A stretch of DNA of 20,864 nucleotides from an uncultured Opitutales bacterium (GTDB taxonomy: Bacteria > Verrucomicrobiota > Verrucomicrobiia > Opitutales > Intestinicryptomonadaceae): contig URDC01000031.1 of assembly GCA_900546565.1 (NCBI GenBank), forward strand, positions 1 to 20,864, given 5' to 3'. The position numbers and the translations under genes were made by a program. The notes under the pieces are model-generated. The model saw only the letters and a list, made by a program, of their open reading frames with translations. It was not told the origin of the DNA and searched no databases. Positions 13,948 to 20,726 of the stretch are shown here, piece after piece. Every line of letters begins with the position of its first letter. The stretch's first letter is position 1.

Positions 13948-14451
13948 TTATTTTAGAAGAAATTGTATCAACGAATCGTAGTCGGGTTCTTTCGAGATTT
14001 CCCCGCTCAGGGCGGCGTAGGAAATTGTTCTGTCGGGCTCGATTACAAACACGGAACGCGCGAGCATTCCGCACAAAGCCCCATTGCAAATGGCGATTCC
14101 GTAATCTGTGCCGAATTTGGAGTCACAACGGCAATCGGAAAGGACAATGGCGTTTTTGATGTTTTCGGCAATGCAGAAGCGGAATTGTGCAAACGGCAAA
14201 TCTTTCGATATGCAAAGGACGATTGTGTTCTTTTGTTCGGCGGCGATTTTATTGAAGCGGCGCACCGAAAGCGCGCAAGTCGGAGTGTCGAGGCTCGGGA
14301 AGACGTTCATCACAATGCGGCGGGTTTCGGCGCAGTCGAGGGTGAAATTCGACAAATCGGATTTCGCCATTTTGAAGTTTTTTGCGGGGTCGCCGATTTT
14401 CGGAAAATCGCCGACAAGTCTGATGTCCGAGCCTTTGAATTTTATATTCAT
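13948..14451 (-). CDS. tpx: Thiol peroxidase, Tpx-type peroxiredoxin
   Basis: A 167-residue peroxiredoxin of the Tpx family, reducing H2O2 and alkyl hydroperoxides with thioredoxin. The peroxidatic site is FPSLDTPTCA (Cys59, with Thr56), and the resolving cysteine is Cys93 in KDLPFAQFRFC. It normally works in the cytoplasm or periplasm; no signal peptide is visible. It diverges more than most Tpx in the second half (ATP-like SDCRCDSKFGTDYGI and two extra cysteines in ICNGALCGM). The start ATG has only an A-rich leader and no Shine-Dalgarno. It is divergent from the lipocalin unit and followed by its own terminator. Confidence 0.85.
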   Translation of the reverse strand: MNIKFKGSDIRLVGDFPKIGDPAKNFKMAKSDLSNFTLDCAETRRIVMNVFPSLDTPTCALSVRRFNKIAAEQKNTIVLCISKDLPFAQFRFCIAENIKNAIVLSDCRCDSKFGTDYGIAICNGALCGMLARSVFVIEPDRTISYAALSGEISKEPDYDSLIQFLLK

Positions 14452-14579
14452 AATTTTTTATGTCTATTCTTCGGAATTTTTGCGTGCGGTATAAGTTTTT
14501 TTGAAAAAATTTTTTCGGGGTTGCGCACGGGGTTTTATCGGATTGTGAATTTGTCGATGTATTTGAAGGGAGGCGGCGA

Positions 14580-14612
14580 ATGACCGAAAAAATTTATAAC
14601 TTGGATTTATGA
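14580..14612 (+). CDS. Putative 10-codon leader ORF coupled to lipocalin gene
   Basis: ATG at 14580 follows a strong Shine-Dalgarno AAGGGAGG (14566-14573) at good spacing and encodes MTEKIYNLDL. Its TGA (14610-14612) overlaps the lipocalin start as ATGA. The lipocalin gene has no Shine-Dalgarno of its own, so ribosomes finishing this ORF could start it. A still shorter frame, MYLKGGGE from 14557, ends on a TGA that likewise overlaps this ATG. It may be a translational-coupling leader or chance; no homology can be judged at this size. Confidence 0.4.
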   Translation: MTEKIYNLDL

Positions 14613-15133
14613 AGTTTTACGATTTTATATTTTTAGCGGGGATTGCGGTTTTACTTGTGTCGTGTTTCGGTCTCGGGCGTCGGGATTCGGTGGAAACCGC
14701 CAAAAATGTGGATATTGCGCGGTATATGGGCAGGTGGTTCGAGATTGCTCGATTCGAAAATTCCTTCGAAAAAGGGCTTGCGAATGTTTCCGCCGTCTAC
14801 ACTCTAAACGGCGACAACACGGTGTCGGTCGTGAACTCCGGCGTGAAGCCCGACGGTGAAAAAACTTCGGTTTCGGGGAGGGCGTATGCGCCCGACTCGT
14901 CCGATTTTTCGAAGTTGCGGGTGTCGTTTTTCCGTCCGTTTTACGGCGACTACTACATTTTGGAGCTTGACGGCGACTATCGCTGGGCGTTGGTCGGCGG
15001 TCGCGACAAAAGTTATCTTTGGATTCTCTCGCGGACGCCGAGAATTCCCGAAGCCGAACTTTCGAAAATTCTCGAAAAGGCGCGTTCGCGCGGCTACGAC
15101 GCGGGGCGTTTGATGTTTCCCGACGGACATTAG
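14609..15133 (+). CDS. blc: Bacterial lipocalin lipoprotein (Blc-like)
   Basis: A 174-residue outer-membrane lipocalin that binds fatty acids or lysophospholipids and is linked to envelope stress in relatives. Signal peptide with lipobox LVSC (Cys19). The first structurally conserved lipocalin region is YMGRWFEIARFENSFEKG (39-56, GRW at 41-43). The second is VSFFRPFYGDYYILELDGDYRWALVGG, and YLWILSRTP matches the third. The C-terminal helix is PEAELSKILEKARSRGYD. The size is typical. It starts inside the ATGA overlap with a mini-ORF and lies 42 bp before the GH42-like gene on the same strand, so they may be co-transcribed. Confidence 0.9.
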   Translation: MKFYDFIFLAGIAVLLVSCFGLGRRDSVETAKNVDIARYMGRWFEIARFENSFEKGLANVSAVYTLNGDNTVSVVNSGVKPDGEKTSVSGRAYAPDSSDFSKLRVSFFRPFYGDYYILELDGDYRWALVGGRDKSYLWILSRTPRIPEAELSKILEKARSRGYDAGRLMFPDGH

Positions 15134-15175
15134 TTTTTTATTGAAAGAATCTGTGGGGTCTTTTTTAATGGGTGA

Positions 15176-17812
15176 ATGAAGTCTATATATGTGGTATTGA
15201 TATCCGCGTTTTTTTTGTGCGGGTGCAATTTTTTCTCTAACGAATCTGAGGACGTCAACAACGCAAAGACAACCTGCAAAGTTCGGCAGGTCGATGGCGT
15301 GCCGCAGATTGTTTTAAACGGCAGACCCGTGAGGCCGCGAATGTTGTATGTTTCGCCCTTGTATTTCAAGTTGGGGTCGCCTATTAAAAGGGACGCGTAT
15401 CCCGAGTTGACCGAGACGTTTGTCGAAATCTTGCCGCTTGAAAAAGATGCGGACGGAGTGCGAATTCAGCTTGAATTCGGCGGAAGGTTCGACTGTAAAA
15501 TCTATGCGTTGGAAGTTTCGCAAGCCGACGGAGGCGCAAAGGTTTTTTCGCTCGGACGCGGCACTTCTATTGAAAAAAGTGGCGGCAAGAATTTGCAGGC
15601 GGAATTCGTTGCCGAAGCGGGGAAAAATCAAAGTTACTTGCACGCGAAATCCGACTCGGGAGTTTCGAAAATCGCATTCGGGAACGTCGATTTTAAGGCG
15701 GGAAAGAAATACCGCATAGACATAAAAATAGAGTCCGACAAAAAGCCGACGCCCTTCAAATTGTATACGACTCTCGGGGGAGATTTTTTCGAGCCCGTAC
15801 ATCGTTCGTTTGTCGGGCTTCAAACCAAATTGGCAAAAGACGCGGGGGTAGATTTTATCACGTTTCCCGTTCAGGCCGCGGATTTTATGCCGGAAGACGG
15901 CAAGTCGTATAACACGGAAAATCTCAAAGGCGCGCTCGACGAGATATTGGGTGCGAATCCGAATGCGAAAATCATTGTGCGCGTGCGCTGTTATCCGCCA
16001 GACTGGTGGATGAAAAAATATCCGCAGGACGCGCTTCAATCCATAGACGGCAAGATTTGCGATAAGTTCCCCGGGTTGGGCAGCCCGTTCTCTCCGCGTT
16101 TTAGAGCCGACATAGCAAAGGCTTTGGGGGCGATTATCGATTTTTGTGAAGGATACTGCGGCAACAACATTGTGGGCTATCACCCGGGCGGGGCAAATTC
16201 GTGCGAATGGTTTTATCCCGATACCCGCGATACGGATTGGGTAGGTTACGAGCCGTCGGCTCAGAAATCCTGGCGCGAATGGCTTACGCGAAAATACGGA
16301 ACCGACGCCGCGCTGCAAAAGGCTTGGAACGATCCGTCGGCAACTCTTGCAACCGCGAAAGTTCCGTCGCCGAAGGAACGGCTTTCGGCGTTTTGCATTG
16401 TCGACCCGAAAACGCAGATGAAACTTTTCGACTGCAATATGTTCAGGCAGGACTCTATGGTCGATACGATTCTTACACTGGCAAAAGTGATTCGCAAAAA
16501 AACGCCCGAAAAGTTGTCGCTCGTCTTTTACGGCTATATAACGATTGGCGAATGGAAGGGTGCTGCCAATCCCGGACACTTCGGTCTTATGAAGGTTTTG
16601 AATTCGCCCGATGTCGACATTTTGTGCGGCCCGCTTTCATATCACGATACGCGCAATCTCGGCTATGGAGGAATGACGCCGAGTTCGACCGAAACAATAA
16701 CGCGTTCGGGAAAGCTTTGGATTTCGGAGGACGATATCAGAACGTATCGAGTGCCTCCGACGCAGCAGAAAATAACGCCGTTGGGCAAGGAACTTAGGAC
16801 GCTCGAAGACACGCTTAGCGTTCTTCAACGCGATATGGCGCAGCAGGTTGTGCGCAACAACGGATGTTGGTGGATGGATCTTGCGGGCACTGGTTGGTTT
16901 GACGACCCGAAACTTTGGACGCTAATGTCCAAATTTGCTGCGGTCGACAACGATTTGCTTGAAAATCCCGTCGAGTATAACCCCGATATCGCGATTATTT
17001 TGGACGAGCGTTCCGTCTGTTTCGGCGGCGCGAATTTTACGAATTTGCGCACGATGTTGTCTTCGACCGAGTCTCGCAAGATTCTTACCGACTGTGCGGT
17101 CACGTTCGGAAGTTTCCTGCTTGACGACGTTCTTTACGGGCGTCCGTATACGCCGCGTCTGTCGATTTTTGCGGTCTCGTGTGCGCTCGACGCAAAACAA
17201 CGTAAGGCGATTCGTCAAAAGGTTGCCGACTCGGGCGCGATTTTCGTTTGGACGACGGGATTGATTGACGTGGAAAAAAGCGAATTCTCGCTTGCGGGGG
17301 TTTCGGAAGCCACGGGTTTTGATGTCGAATATGTAAAGGGAGGGGCGTTGCCGATGTTGGTTGAACCTACTGCCGATGGCCGCAAAATGGGGCTTGTGAA
17401 GTTCGGACACAGCGCGAAGACTTCGCCGCTGTTGACGCCGATTCTCAAAGACGGCGACAAGGTTTTGGGTGTCTATCCCAACGGGCAACCTGCGCTTGTC
17501 TTACGCGGAAAACATTTGTTCTGCGGCAGCGGGGTTCTTCCCAAAGAAGTCATAAGGCTTATGTTTAAGGTCGCGGGAGTCCGCGAATATTCGAATCAAA
17601 AACTATCCGTTTTTGCCAACGAACCGTATGTCTCGATAACGTGCACGGACGACGATAAAAATCCTCACGATATTATGCTGAATTTGCACTCCGACAAAGA
17701 AGTTTTTGATGCGCTTTCGGGTGAACATTTAGGCAAAGGTCCGTTTATTACGCTTAAAATGAAGCGTGGCGACAACAGGCTTCTTCGCCTCGGCAAGTTA
17801 AAATGTAGGTAA
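15176..17812 (+). CDS. GH42-like glycoside hydrolase lipoprotein with inserted beta domain
   Basis: An 878-residue lipoprotein (lipobox LCGC, Cys17) related to GH42-type beta-galactosidases. Residues 39-60 (VPQIVLNGRPVRPRMLY) are the usual entry to the catalytic barrel. The chain then leaves it for about 140 beta-rich residues (70-205, EIL.. to ..FKLYTTLGG), and the barrel resumes at SFVGLQTKLAKDAGVDFITFP (211-231). The likely acid/base is Glu344 (NSCEWFY) and the nucleophile Glu518 (WISEDD). Residues from about 600 form a Rossmann-like trimerisation-type domain and a short C-terminal beta domain. It probably cleaves beta-galactosides or related glycans at the surface or periplasm. Substrate and exact family are uncertain: GH42 enzymes usually lack lipidation and the inserted domain. 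No strong Shine-Dalgarno; no terminator other than the repeat that follows. Confidence 0.78.
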   Translation: MKSIYVVLISAFFLCGCNFFSNESEDVNNAKTTCKVRQVDGVPQIVLNGRPVRPRMLYVSPLYFKLGSPIKRDAYPELTETFVEILPLEKDADGVRIQLEFGGRFDCKIYALEVSQADGGAKVFSLGRGTSIEKSGGKNLQAEFVAEAGKNQSYLHAKSDSGVSKIAFGNVDFKAGKKYRIDIKIESDKKPTPFKLYTTLGGDFFEPVHRSFVGLQTKLAKDAGVDFITFPVQAADFMPEDGKSYNTENLKGALDEILGANPNAKIIVRVRCYPPDWWMKKYPQDALQSIDGKICDKFPGLGSPFSPRFRADIAKALGAIIDFCEGYCGNNIVGYHPGGANSCEWFYPDTRDTDWVGYEPSAQKSWREWLTRKYGTDAALQKAWNDPSATLATAKVPSPKERLSAFCIVDPKTQMKLFDCNMFRQDSMVDTILTLAKVIRKKTPEKLSLVFYGYITIGEWKGAANPGHFGLMKVLNSPDVDILCGPLSYHDTRNLGYGGMTPSSTETITRSGKLWISEDDIRTYRVPPTQQKITPLGKELRTLEDTLSVLQRDMAQQVVRNNGCWWMDLAGTGWFDDPKLWTLMSKFAAVDNDLLENPVEYNPDIAIILDERSVCFGGANFTNLRTMLSSTESRKILTDCAVTFGSFLLDDVLYGRPYTPRLSIFAVSCALDAKQRKAIRQKVADSGAIFVWTTGLIDVEKSEFSLAGVSEATGFDVEYVKGGALPMLVEPTADGRKMGLVKFGHSAKTSPLLTPILKDGDKVLGVYPNGQPALVLRGKHLFCGSGVLPKEVIRLMFKVAGVREYSNQKLSVFANEPYVSITCTDDDKNPHDIMLNLHSDKEVFDALSGEHLGKGPFITLKMKRGDNRLLRLGKLKCR

Positions 17813-17817
17813 GTTGC

Positions 17818-17992
17818 GCGCGATTGGCGTAGTCAATGCGCTTTGTGTGTTGTTAAAGTTGCGTCGGAGATTGACAAAGCGGGATATTGGCTGAAAGCCA
17901 ATCCCGCGCGCGTCATATAAAAATGTAGGCGTTTGTTAAAGGAGGAAATATTTACCACAGGTAAATCCTCCGCCGGTGCTCGTCATATAAAA
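17818..17992 (+). repeat. Composite variable-stem hairpin repeat (copy 2)
   Basis: Same order as 12862-13031: head hairpin 17818-17841 (GCGC, bulge G, ATTGGC, loop GTA, GTCAAT with one G-U pair, GCGC); constant TGTTAAAGTTGCGT (17851-17864); hairpin 17879-17907 (GCGGGA, bulge TA, TTGGCT, loop GAA, AGCCAA, TCCCGC); tail GCGCGTCATATAAAA; hairpin 17941-17971 (GGAGGA, bulge AATA, TTTACC, loop ACA, GGTAAA, TCCTCC); tail GGTGCTCGTCATATAAAA. It begins 6 bp after the GH42-like stop and ends 33 bp before the tRNA-Ala terminator. Confidence 0.75.
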
Positions 17993-18024
17993 AACTTCGT
18001 TCGTTCAAATCATCGTCTTAAAAT

Positions 18025-18058
18025 AAAAAACCGCAATCCTGTCGAATTGCGGTTTTTT
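18025..18058 (-). terminator. Terminator of tRNA-Ala
   Basis: Stem AAAAAACCGCAAT/ATTGCGGTTTTTT with an 8-base loop. On the minus strand it starts at the tRNA discriminator base and ends in a T run. The symmetric A/T flanks would allow it to act also on plus-strand transcripts from the GH42-like gene. Confidence 0.9.
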
Positions 18059-18130
18059 GGAGACGATGAGATTCGAACTCACGACCCCCACAATGCCATT
18101 GTGATGCTCTTCCAACTGAGCTACGTCCCC
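18058..18130 (-). tRNA. tRNA-Ala (anticodon GGC)
   Basis: On the minus strand: acceptor GGGGACG/CGTCTCC with the G3-U70 pair that defines alanine identity, D arm GCTC/GAGC, anticodon stem TCACA/TGTGG around loop ATGGCAT (anticodon GGC), T loop TTCGAAT, discriminator A. CCA is not encoded. It reads GCC and GCT codons. Confidence 0.95.
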
Positions 18131-18145
18131 GTTAAATTGTGCTCA

Positions 18146-18174
18146 ATAACACTATTTTTTTAGTGGCGCGTCAA
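18146..18174 (-). promoter_or_regulatory. Sigma70-type promoter of tRNA-Ala
   Basis: On the minus strand TTGACG (18169-18174), a 17-bp spacer and TGTTAT (18146-18151). The tRNA begins 16 bases downstream. The layout is the same as for tRNA-Arg. Confidence 0.55.
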
Positions 18175-18186
18175 TATTTTTTTCGT

Positions 18187-18627
18187 CTATTTCACGTTTA
18201 TTTTTATTTCTATCCGTTTTATGGGGTGTCGTTCCCACGGGCTGAGATACTGCATTTGTATATTTGCCGTGCCGCGGTTGACGCACCGCAGCAAAAATGT
18301 TTCGTGTGTGGGGCTGCCGCATGCGCCGTTTTTATAAGTTTGGAGTTCGCGCGTTTCGAGCACTGCGACGGTCGGGTTGTCGGTTGTGAGAGCCCAAGTA
18401 TAGCCCGTGCTCGGGTTGGTTTCGAGTGCCAATTTTACGGCGTCGCCCAATGTGCAATCGGTTTTTAACTGCAATGGAGCGTCGGTCTGCGGGAGTTTTG
18501 GGTCAAGCGTTAATATCCGCTGTTCGGGCAATGTCATGCACGCGCCAAAAATCGAGAGCGCGGCAATTGCAAGGGTTGCGGCTATTGCGACAACCGCGGT
18601 GCGCGGTTTTTTCGATGTCATTTGCAT
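18187..18627 (-). CDS. Chagasin-like (I42) protease-inhibitor lipoprotein
   Basis: A 146-residue lipoprotein with a chagasin/inhibitor I42-like fold. Members of the family block papain-type cysteine proteases. The three inhibitory loops can be seen: NPSTGYTW (71-78), the GACGSP region (101-106, a variant of the G-x-G-G loop) and YLSPWE (127-132, in place of RPW). Residues 10-29 are the hydrophobic signal and Cys30 (FGAC) the lipidation site. Start: ATG 18627 or 18621; an upstream in-frame TTG at 18663 is less likely. No Shine-Dalgarno. It is divergent from the DUF374 acyltransferase with 93 bp between starts. Bacterial targets of such proteins are poorly known; a role in protecting the envelope from host or self proteases is inference. 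Confidence 0.72.
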   Translation of the reverse strand: MQMTSKKPRTAVVAIAATLAIAALSIFGACMTLPEQRILTLDPKLPQTDAPLQLKTDCTLGDAVKLALETNPSTGYTWALTTDNPTVAVLETRELQTYKNGACGSPTHETFLLRCVNRGTANIQMQYLSPWERHPIKRIEIKINVK

Positions 18628-18720
18628 GTGTATGATTTTCGGCGCGGCGGCGCGTTTTTTCAAGTAAATATACGGTTTTTTCTTGAACGGACAAGCGGGC
18701 TTTTGTTAGATTTTCTCGAT

Positions 18721-19377
18721 ATGGAGAAAAACCCAGATGTCTACAAGCCGACTTGGCTTCACTACGCGTTGATATTTCCGCTGTTTGTGGCGATGCGTTT
18801 GTTGATTGCAAGTATCAGGTTTTATCCGACTGTATCCGCCGCGAAATATGCCGCAGCTCCGCGCAGGCTTGTCGGGATTGCGTGGCACAGGAACATTGTT
18901 TTTTTGGCGAAGAGCAAGGTGTTTTTTCGCCCGAAGTTCGACATGGCGGGGCTTGTGAGCGCAAGTCGCGATGCGGCGTATTTGGTGGCGTTTTTCGACC
19001 TGTTCGGAATACGCAGTGTGCGCGGCTCGCAGCGACGGCGCGGGCGTCAGGCGGTGTTGGAGCTTGTCGAAACGCTCGCGGAAGGCTGCGATGTGTTCAT
19101 TACGCCCGACGGCCCGAGGGGGCCTGCAAATGTAGCAAAGCGCGGATTTTTCACTGTTGCCGAAGCTTCGGGAGAATCGCTTATTTTGCTGCGTTTTAAG
19201 CCGAAGTCGTTTTTTACTATTCCCTCGTGGGACAAATTCATAATTCCGCTGCCGTTTACGCGCGTAGATGTGGACGCCTGTGCATTCGACAATGCCGCCG
19301 CTTTGGAATCCGCCGCCGCCGCGCTCGGAAAGTCGGTTGAAGAGTATGCGACGGATTTTTTGAATTTCAAAATCTGA
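18721..19377 (+). CDS. DUF374-family lysophospholipid acyltransferase-like protein
   Basis: A 218-residue membrane-associated acyltransferase of the DUF374 branch of the PlsC/LPLAT superfamily. Members transfer acyl groups to lipid A, Kdo or lysophospholipids. An N-terminal hydrophobic helix is at 13-32. The WHRN motif (His56) replaces the usual HxxxxD start. Then come LVSASRDA (79-85), FGIRSVRGSQRRRG (95-108) and ITPDGPRGP (127-135), the substrate-binding block. The length is normal. Start: ATG 18721, with the helix close behind; no Shine-Dalgarno is seen. It converges with the phosphofructokinase gene across a bidirectional terminator. With lptE in the window it supports an LPS-bearing outer membrane. 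Exact acceptor unknown. Confidence 0.8.
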   Translation: MEKNPDVYKPTWLHYALIFPLFVAMRLLIASIRFYPTVSAAKYAAAPRRLVGIAWHRNIVFLAKSKVFFRPKFDMAGLVSASRDAAYLVAFFDLFGIRSVRGSQRRRGRQAVLELVETLAEGCDVFITPDGPRGPANVAKRGFFTVAEASGESLILLRFKPKSFFTIPSWDKFIIPLPFTRVDVDACAFDNAAALESAAAALGKSVEEYATDFLNFKI

Positions 19378-19466
19378 GTATTCCGCAGTTTTATTTTGTT
19401 GGCTTTGTCGGTTTATCGGCGGACTGGCGGTGTGGGGATATTGCTTTTTTTGGTTTGTAGGGGCGC

Positions 19467-19508
19467 AAAAAAACGGCGCGGAAGTTGTTTCCGCGTCGTT
19501 TTGTTTTT
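19467..19508. terminator. Bidirectional terminator between convergent genes
   Basis: Seven A, stem ACGGCGCGGAA/TTCCGCGTCGT (11 pairs, one G-U), loop GTTGT, then TTTGTTTTT. It serves the acyltransferase (plus) and the phosphofructokinase (minus). Confidence 0.85.
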
Positions 19509-19526
19509 CGAGATTTTTTCGGATTT

Positions 19527-20726
19527 TTATTTCTGCCCGATAGCCGCGAGCAAATCCTTGAACCACTGCTGGTTGACGTCGAAGGGTTTGCCGCCCTTGA
19601 TGCGTTCAAATTCGCAGGCGCGCAGGACGTTGTTCGCGTTTTCGTCGTGTCCGATAACGCCGCCTTCGCGCTTGAAGGCGCATTCAACGGCGAGGTCGGT
19701 GCAGCTCTTGATGAGGCGCAAGTCGTCGGCGTTTGCGGCTGCGGCGCGCGCGAAGTATCCGCTCTTTTGAACGAGCACTTTTTCCGCGCCAATCATTTCG
19801 GCGAACTGTTTGCCGAACCACTTGCCGGGGTTGACGGCGTCGAGCTTGACGTGTCCGAAAGCGTCGCGCGGAACTTCTTCGCCGCGGGCTTCCATTTCGG
19901 CTACGATTGTCTTTACACCCGCACCCTCCGAGATGAAGATGTTCACACAATCGTGTTCGTCCATAATCTTTTTAAGGCGCGCGGACTCCTTCTTGATGTC
20001 GACTTCCATTTCGGGAATGTAGACGGCGTGGACGTCGCGGCGCATTTTTGTGAGCCCAAGCCCGTCTGCCCATTCGCCCTGATTGAGAAGTTTGCGGTAT
20101 GCCGCGGCGGTCGCTGCGGTCAACCAGCCGCAGTTTCTGCCCATAACTTCGTGGATGATGAGCATTCTGGGGTTCGCGCCGCTTTCGCCGACAACGTTGC
20201 GGAAGTATTTCGCGCCTTCTTCGGCGGCTGTCCACGCGCCGAGCGACTGCCTGATGGGGTAGACGTCGTTATCGATTGTTTTGGGAAGTCCGATAACCGT
20301 CAATTCGTAATTGTTTTCTTTGAGGAATTTTGCCAAGTCGGCCGCCGCGGTGTTGGTGTCGTCTCCGCCGATTGTGTGGAGGACGTCGACGCCGTCTTTG
20401 ACCAGCTGGTCCGCCGCGACTTTCTGCGGGTCCTGACCCTCCTTGACCAAGCCGCGCTTTACGCAGTCTTTGACGTTCGTCAGTTTTACGCGCGAATTGC
20501 CGATTGGCGAGCCTCCGTAAAGGTGCAGCAAATGAGCCTGTTCGCGCATCTTGGCGTCGACTTTTATGCTGTCGCCCAAAAGCAGACCTTTATATCCGCC
20601 GACGTAGCAGATGATTTCTATTGTCGGGTCAATCTCGGTATAACGTTCGATGAGTCCGCCAATCGCGCTTGACAAGCACGGCGCCAAACCACCGGCTGTG
20701 AGAATTGCAACTTTCTTAGGTTTCAT
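19527..20726 (-). CDS. pfp: PPi-dependent 6-phosphofructokinase
   Basis: A 399-residue phosphofructokinase making fructose-1,6-bisphosphate. The donor site reads GGDDT (120-124): the second Asp in place of the Gly of ATP-type enzymes (GGDGS) is the hallmark of PPi use. PKTIDND (148-154) supplies the catalytic Asp and the PPi-type Lys. Other blocks: LTAGGLAPCL near the N-terminus, HEVMGRNCGWL (about 192-202) and ISEGAG (about 259-264). The length fits the non-allosteric PPi group. The reaction is reversible in this group and can run in gluconeogenesis. The start is the only plausible one; its leader is A/T-rich without a Shine-Dalgarno. It is transcribed towards the acyltransferase and ends in the shared terminator. 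Confidence 0.9.
   Translation of the reverse strand: MKPKKVAILTAGGLAPCLSSAIGGLIERYTEIDPTIEIICYVGGYKGLLLGDSIKVDAKMREQAHLLHLYGGSPIGNSRVKLTNVKDCVKRGLVKEGQDPQKVAADQLVKDGVDVLHTIGGDDTNTAAADLAKFLKENNYELTVIGLPKTIDNDVYPIRQSLGAWTAAEEGAKYFRNVVGESGANPRMLIIHEVMGRNCGWLTAATAAAYRKLLNQGEWADGLGLTKMRRDVHAVYIPEMEVDIKKESARLKKIMDEHDCVNIFISEGAGVKTIVAEMEARGEEVPRDAFGHVKLDAVNPGKWFGKQFAEMIGAEKVLVQKSGYFARAAAANADDLRLIKSCTDLAVECAFKREGGVIGHDENANNVLRACEFERIKGGKPFDVNQQWFKDLLAAIGQK

Noticed and set aside
13446..14159. 237-residue plus-strand frame over the hydrolase and peroxidase genes
   Set aside because: It runs through the terminator and antisense of two good genes; composition is of shadow type.
15314..16579. 421-residue minus-strand frame opposite the GH42-like gene
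   Set aside because: Antisense shadow; Arg/Phe/His-rich composition without family motifs, while the plus frame is a complete enzyme.
12862..17992. CRISPR array or integron-like array in the repeat regions
   Set aside because: The repeats are few, units are joined hairpin + tail without equal-length unique spacers, and there are no cas or integrase genes. The hairpin content is palindromic itself, unlike spacers.
17933..18163. 76-residue frame across tRNA-Ala
   Set aside because: It is the antisense translation of the tRNA (DDEIRTHDP.., a well-known false annotation) plus repeat sequence.
19485..20672. 395-residue plus-strand frame opposite pfp
   Set aside because: Antisense shadow of the phosphofructokinase gene caused by codon bias; the minus strand encodes clear PFK motifs.
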